The position numbers were made by a program, and so were the translations under genes. This document shows positions 5,701-9,066 of a stretch of 9,066 bases of DNA, one piece after another (position 1 is the first letter of the stretch; each line of letters begins with the position of its first letter). This stretch comes from Sulfurovum sp. (GTDB lineage Bacteria; Campylobacterota; Campylobacteria; Campylobacterales; Sulfurovaceae). The notes under the pieces are model-generated. The model had not been told where the DNA came from and made no database searches. It worked only from the letters and a program-made list of their open reading frames with translations. The stretch spans positions 1-9,066 of the forward strand of contig WGDG01000176.1 in the NCBI GenBank assembly GCA_015493425.1, given 5' to 3'.

Positions 5701-6516
5701 TTACAATTTATAGTAGGATCTCACCCGGCGTTCGAAGTCTTCATCACTAAGCTCCTGCTTCATCGGGATGAACTTTTTCGCTTTGTCTCCTGCTGTGCAG
5801 CGGGCAAGGAAAGTATCTTCTTCAATAATCCTGCAAATAATCTCTGCCATCTCCTGCGTATCATTGCCGTGATTGATCTGATCAACGATCACCGGTGCCA
5901 GTGTCGTAACCAGGTCTGCATAGGGTGAATCATCTGCAAATGTCTTCTCGTTTGTCTTCAGATTTTTTTTGGCAAAGTCTGTATTAAAAAAGCCGGGCAT
6001 CACAGAATGGACACGAATGTTAAAATCATGCAGCTCATAACGGAGCGAGTCGGTAATCCCTTCTACCGCATATTTGCTTGCATTGTAAAATGTCAGCAGC
6101 GGCAAACCGATCTTCCCGAGAAATGAGCTGATATTGATGATGACCCCACTCTTTTGACGCCGCATTTTGGGAATAACGGCTTTACTGACCCGAAGCAACC
6201 CAAAGACATTGACATTGAACTGCTGGTACATCTCCTCTTCCGTAGCCTCTTCAACAGTCGAGACCAGACCATATCCCGCATTATTGACCAACACATCAAT
6301 TTTCTCTATGGGTTCAAGTGTATTGATCACGCTTTGCGGATCTGTCATGTCCAGTTTCAGCGGTATGAAGTTCTCCGACGCATATTGTGCAAGCTTGTGA
6401 GGTGTTCTTGAGGCGGCATAGACTCTGTACCCCTGTACGGCAAGATATAACGCTGTTGCTTTACCCATCCCGCTGCTGCACCCTGTCACCAGCACCGTTT
6501 TCTCTTTATGAGACAT
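5701..6516 (-). CDS. Short-chain dehydrogenase/reductase (classical SDR)
   Basis: It is an NAD(P)-dependent oxidoreductase with a Rossmann fold. Signatures in order are the nucleotide loop TGCSSGMG at 11-18, the NNAG motif at 78-81, the catalytic serine in ISSFLG near 130-131, and the catalytic pair Y144-x3-K148 (YNASK). Arg37, just after the second strand, suggests preference for NADP(H). The length of 271 residues is in the classical range. The C-terminal part (about 175-271) sets substrate choice and shows nothing diagnostic, so the substrate is unknown. ATG 6516 follows AGG seven bases upstream, within the short gap after the PAS gene. Sitting between a redox-type PAS protein and an AraC regulator, it may act on an aldehyde, ketone or quinone linked to oxidative stress, but that is only a guess from context. 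Confidence 0.93.
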   Translation of the reverse strand: MSHKEKTVLVTGCSSGMGKATALYLAVQGYRVYAASRTPHKLAQYASENFIPLKLDMTDPQSVINTLEPIEKIDVLVNNAGYGLVSTVEEATEEEMYQQFNVNVFGLLRVSKAVIPKMRRQKSGVIINISSFLGKIGLPLLTFYNASKYAVEGITDSLRYELHDFNIRVHSVMPGFFNTDFAKKNLKTNEKTFADDSPYADLVTTLAPVIVDQINHGNDTQEMAEIICRIIEEDTFLARCTAGDKAKKFIPMKQELSDEDFERRVRSYYKL

Positions 6517-6528
6517 GGTTGTACCTGT

Positions 6529-7011
6529 CTATGCTTTTTCCAAAGCCGCCGCCGCATCAAGCTTGTCATTGTCAACATAGAGCACAATCCGTATCTGCCC
6601 CTCCTCTTCGGCTCGCATTTTGTCGTAAAGATTTTGCATCTCTATCTTCTTCTCTCTTGAGGCAGGTTCCCTTACCGACTTGTACTCGACCGGTTTTCCG
6701 TCTTTGATGACGGTGGACATTCTGGCATAAACCCAGTAGTAGCCCTTGTCCTTGCGCAGGTTTTTGACATACCCCTCCCACACTTCACCACGCTTGAGTG
6801 TCGCCCACATATCGGCAAAGGCGGACTTTGGCATATCGGGGTGGCGAATAACATTGTGCGGTTTGCCAATGAGTTCTTCGGGTCTGTAGCCCGAAATTTC
6901 GGCAAACGTTTCATTCACATAGGTGATTTTCCCGCTAAAGTCCGTTCTGGAGACGATCAATTCGTCTTCGGGTACTTCGGTCTCAATGAACATATCAAAG
7001 GTCGTTTCCAT
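6529..7011 (-). CDS. Single-domain PAS protein, Aer/CetB type
   Basis: This 160-residue cytoplasmic protein is almost entirely one PAS domain (about 15-118). It carries the pattern of the Aer/CetB group, which binds FAD and senses cell redox state: ITYVNETFAEISGY at 29-42, RHPDMP at 56-61, W78 in the EVWEG segment, and the VKN-x-RKDKGYYWV stretch at 82-94. A short C-terminal helix and strand follow, with no output domain, so it must act through a partner. In Campylobacter jejuni, CetB works with the membrane receptor CetA in energy taxis; no CetA-like gene is in this window. The start is ATG 7011, with AGAGGA upstream. An in-frame ATG at 7041 is rejected because it lies two bases past the -10 box, before the predicted transcription start. 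It is the first gene of the PAS-SDR-AraC unit. Confidence 0.88.
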   Translation of the reverse strand: METTFDMFIETEVPEDELIVSRTDFSGKITYVNETFAEISGYRPEELIGKPHNVIRHPDMPKSAFADMWATLKRGEVWEGYVKNLRKDKGYYWVYARMSTVIKDGKPVEYKSVREPASREKKIEMQNLYDKMRAEEEGQIRIVLYVDNDKLDAAAALEKA

Positions 7012-7043
7012 ATTCGTACTTCCTCTTTGGCAAAATATCATCC

Positions 7044-7049
7044 ATTATA
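7044..7049 (-). promoter_or_regulatory. Promoter of the PAS-SDR-AraC operon, -10 TATAAT
   Basis: A perfect TATAAT reads on the minus strand from 7049 to 7044, with predicted transcription start near 7037. The leader is then about 26 bases with an AGAGGA ribosome binding site before ATG 7011. The hexamer position decides the start codon of the PAS gene. Confidence 0.65.
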
Positions 7050-7071
7050 GCATGCCGCCAAAACCTTTTTC

Positions 7072-7085
7072 ATGATTTAAATCAT
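7072..7085. promoter_or_regulatory. 14-bp palindrome, FNR/CRP-family-like operator
   Basis: ATGATTTAAATCAT is a perfect palindrome. Its core TGAT-N4-ATCA matches the FNR-type half-site pattern (TTGAT-N4-ATCAA), with A instead of T at the outer position. Its centre (7078.5) is at -41.5 from the predicted start of the PAS operon, the classic activator position, and at about -59.5 from the predicted ClC start. Confidence 0.5.
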
Positions 7086-7125
7086 CTTTTTTCATACAGT
7101 GGCTTTTGTTTTATCGCCTTTGTGG

Positions 7126-7131
7126 CATAAT
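7126..7131 (+). promoter_or_regulatory. Promoter of the ClC gene, -10 CATAAT
   Basis: CATAAT at 7126-7131 is preceded by GG and predicts a transcription start near 7138. A modest GGA at 7152-7154, seven bases before ATG 7162, serves as ribosome binding site. Confidence 0.45.
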
Positions 7132-7161
7132 AGTTATACTCTCCTTTAAACGGATATACCG

Positions 7162-8553
7162 ATGATACGCAAACATATAACCGAGCAGACCGTCATTCTT
7201 TTAAGCGTTGCCAAATGGGTATTTCTCTCTTCTGTTGTCGGTGTGATCATCGGTGCGGTCGTTACGATCTTTCTGAATATTTTGGAGTACTCCGATGTCT
7301 CCCGTGCACTGCTGCCTTTCCCCTTTTACTACCTGCTTCCTGTAGCGCTGGTATTTACTGTATGGCTGGTAAAAACCTTTGCACCCAGTGCAGAAGGGCA
7401 CGGTACGGAAAAGGTGATCGCTGCTGTGCACAGAAATGACGGCAAGATCGATGTTACGGTTATTCCCGTCAAACTTCTGGCAACAGTTATCAGCATTTTT
7501 GCAGGCGCTTCCGTAGGTAAAGAAGGGCCTGGAGCACAGATCGGTGCAGGAGTGGCATCAGCCCTTTCCGATCTCTTCCGTTTTGACAAGCAGGATCGCA
7601 AAAAACTGGTCATTTGCGGTATCAGTGCCGGGTTTGCTACCGTATTCGGTACACCGGTAGCGGGAGCCATTTTCGGCGTGGAGGTGCTCATTATCGGTGT
7701 CATCCTCTACGATGTCCTCCTTCCTTCCTTCATTGCAGGGTTCGCAGCATTTACAACAGCCCAGTTTCTGGGTATCAAATATACCTACTATACCCTCCAC
7801 TTTTATCAGGACATCTCTTTGGATATGGGTCTGATTGTCAAAGTTGTCATTGCAGCACTCTTTTTCGGTTTTGTAGCAGACATCGTCATCACTTCGGTCA
7901 ACTATACGCACAAAGCGATCAAGAAAATTCCTGTCAGTGCCTACGTCAAGGCATTTGCAGGCGGCACACTCATCGTCATCCTCACACTCATCTTCGGTGA
8001 TGAGTATATCGGACTGGGGCTCGATACGATCAACCATGCCATCAACCCCACAGGCGGTTATCTGCTCGATATCCACTGGTACACCTTTTTGCTCAAAACC
8101 CTCTTTACCTCACTCTCACTCGGTGCAGGCGGAAGCGGCGGTATCATCACCCCCATCTTCTACATCGGGGCTACCAGCGGACATGCATTCGGTGCCATTG
8201 TTGCACCCGAACATGTGGTACTTTTTGCCGCATTGGGGTTTGTCAGCGTCCTTTCGGCTACAACCAACACACCGATCGCCTCCACCATTATGGCAGTTGA
8301 ACTCTTCGGAATCGACATTGCCCATTATGCTGCACTGGGAGCAGTCATCAGCTTTCTGATCTCCGGACACCGTAGTATCTTCACTTCACAGATCCTTGCC
8401 ATGAAAAAATCGGAAATGCTCTCCGTCAAGATCGGAGAAGAGGTGGAAAACATCAATGCAGACCTGGAAGACACCCAAATCAACCGCCTAAAAGAACGTC
8501 TGCATATCAAACGTCAAATGGTGAAAGGTCCCAAAAAGAAGAAAAAAGAGTGA
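7162..8553 (+). CDS. ClC-family chloride channel/transporter
   Basis: This inner-membrane protein moves chloride or another small anion. The 463 residues carry the ClC core of many membrane helices. Anion-site motifs are GHGTEK at 79-84 (the GSGIP position, in the GHG form found in many prokaryotic homologues), GKEGP at 119-123 with gating glutamate E121, and GGSGGIITP at 323-331 (the GxFxP position). At the helix H position the protein reads AGAIFGVEV (168-175), so the internal proton glutamate of ClC exchangers is valine 175. This is the residue seen in ClC channels and suggests passive anion flow rather than 2Cl-/H+ exchange. There are no CBS domains; a cytoplasmic tail (about 412-463) ends in a lysine-rich stretch. 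ATG 7162 has a modest GGA seven bases upstream. It diverges from the PAS gene, sharing a 150-base regulatory region. Confidence 0.95.
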   Translation: MIRKHITEQTVILLSVAKWVFLSSVVGVIIGAVVTIFLNILEYSDVSRALLPFPFYYLLPVALVFTVWLVKTFAPSAEGHGTEKVIAAVHRNDGKIDVTVIPVKLLATVISIFAGASVGKEGPGAQIGAGVASALSDLFRFDKQDRKKLVICGISAGFATVFGTPVAGAIFGVEVLIIGVILYDVLLPSFIAGFAAFTTAQFLGIKYTYYTLHFYQDISLDMGLIVKVVIAALFFGFVADIVITSVNYTHKAIKKIPVSAYVKAFAGGTLIVILTLIFGDEYIGLGLDTINHAINPTGGYLLDIHWYTFLLKTLFTSLSLGAGGSGGIITPIFYIGATSGHAFGAIVAPEHVVLFAALGFVSVLSATTNTPIASTIMAVELFGIDIAHYAALGAVISFLISGHRSIFTSQILAMKKSEMLSVKIGEEVENINADLEDTQINRLKERLHIKRQMVKGPKKKKKE

Positions 8554-8555
8554 TA

Positions 8556-9062
8556 TTATATTTTCTTTAGGAACTCCAACAGTCCGCGTATGATCGCATC
8601 GGGTGCAGGCGGACAGCCCGAAATATGGTGGGCTACGGGAAGATGCCCTGTAGCAGGTGCGTTAATAGCGAACGTTTTTTCAAACGGTGCCTGCATTGCA
8701 GGACAGTCACCAAGCGTAATGACCCATTTTGGCTCAGGCATCTGTGCATAGGCATCGAGCACGTGCGGGGTCATGTTGAATGTCATCAGACCGCTTAGCA
8801 GCATCACATCCGCATGACGAGGAGAAGCGACGAAGTAGATGCCCAGACGCTCAAGATCGTAGTAGGGATTGCTAAGCGCATTGCACTCCGCCTCACACGC
8901 GTTGCAGCTGCCGCTGTCAACCATACGGATGGCAAGTGAGCCGGCAAATTTCTTTTTGACCTCGTCTTTGAGAGACTTGCGCAGTGCGGCAAGTTCTTCA
9001 TCGATGTCAGGTGCCTCGGTGAGTATGCCGGTTTTCAGTCGTTTGTTCCAAAATCGTATCAT
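8556..9062 (-). CDS. NuoB/HyfI-like [4Fe-4S] subunit of a group 4 hydrogenase-type complex
   Basis: This is the small, iron-sulfur subunit of a membrane-bound hydrogenase or complex I-like enzyme (NuoB, HycG and HyfI family), which passes electrons next to the active-site subunit on the cytoplasmic side of the membrane. The likely cluster ligands are C53 and C56 (GSCNACE), C120 (GDC) and C150 (GCPP); C60 is an extra cysteine. The segments YDLERLGIYFVASPRHADVMLLSG at 68-91 and SGCPPAPDAIIRGLL at 148-162 are family signatures and fit HycG/HyfI better than NuoB, which has a twin CC. It ends soon after the last ligand (168 residues, shorter than E. coli HyfI), a compact form. The ATG is at 9062; its ribosome binding site is outside the window. 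It probably closes an operon that begins to the right. It converges on the ClC gene, with two bases between stops. Confidence 0.88.
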   Translation of the reverse strand: MIRFWNKRLKTGILTEAPDIDEELAALRKSLKDEVKKKFAGSLAIRMVDSGSCNACEAECNALSNPYYDLERLGIYFVASPRHADVMLLSGLMTFNMTPHVLDAYAQMPEPKWVITLGDCPAMQAPFEKTFAINAPATGHLPVAHHISGCPPAPDAIIRGLLEFLKKI

Positions 9063-9066
9063 AAGT

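Noticed and set aside
7012..7041. Ten-residue N-terminal extension of the PAS protein from the in-frame ATG at 7041
   Set aside because: The ATG lies only two bases past the -10 box, before the predicted transcription start, and ATG 7011 has a proper ribosome binding site.
7103..7126. Two CTTTTGT-like copies upstream of the ClC gene as further AraC-regulator sites
   Set aside because: The spacing is 14 bp rather than 21 and the match to the core is poor.
7558..8076. Minus-strand frame inside the ClC gene (172 codons)
   Set aside because: Asp/Glu/Cys-rich antisense of a clear ClC coding region, with no support as a gene.

Overview
The window looks like chromosomal DNA of a chemolithotrophic Campylobacterota (epsilonproteobacterium), most like Sulfurovum or a close relative. 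This rests on the gene types, read from the translations and not from any database search: MoeA, a di-haem cytochrome c peroxidase, a single-domain Aer/CetB-type PAS protein and a group 4 hydrogenase small-subunit-like protein. It also fits the moderate GC and the AT-rich -10 boxes without a clear -35. No rRNA, tRNA, CRISPR array, insertion sequence or prophage gene is visible.

Layout. 1-905 (minus) holds two exported proteins of one transcription unit: an upstream gene broken by a one-base frameshift in an A5 run, then the N-terminal part of a DUF481/YdiY-like outer-membrane protein that leaves the window. Divergent from them is moeA (1027-2268, plus), whose 3' end overlaps a convergent membrane PAP2 phosphatase (2255-2893, minus). 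A small secreted coiled-coil protein follows (3008-3337, plus). 3338-3609 is a 272-base gap rich in dyad symmetry, with a possible interrupted small ORF. Next is a minus-strand block read right to left: PAS protein (7011-6529), short-chain dehydrogenase (6516-5701), AraC-family regulator (5689-4793) and, after a 109-base gap with its own promoter, a di-haem cytochrome c peroxidase (4683-3610). A ClC-type chloride transport protein (7162-8553, plus) diverges from the PAS gene. A NuoB/HyfI-like iron-sulfur subunit (9062-8556, minus) begins at the right edge and ends two bases from the ClC stop.

How the genes may work together. The PAS, dehydrogenase and regulator genes are 12 and 11 bases apart and look like one operon. 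Its promoter carries a perfect 14-bp FNR/CRP-like palindrome centred at about -41.5 from the predicted start of transcription. Just upstream of the peroxidase promoter are two direct repeats with a GCACAAAA core exactly 21 bp apart, the geometry of an AraC-family site, beside the gene for an AraC-family regulator. I infer a two-step redox circuit: an FNR/CRP-type protein controls the PAS-SDR-AraC operon, and the AraC protein controls the peroxidase. This is inference from sequence layout and is the most interesting reading of the window.
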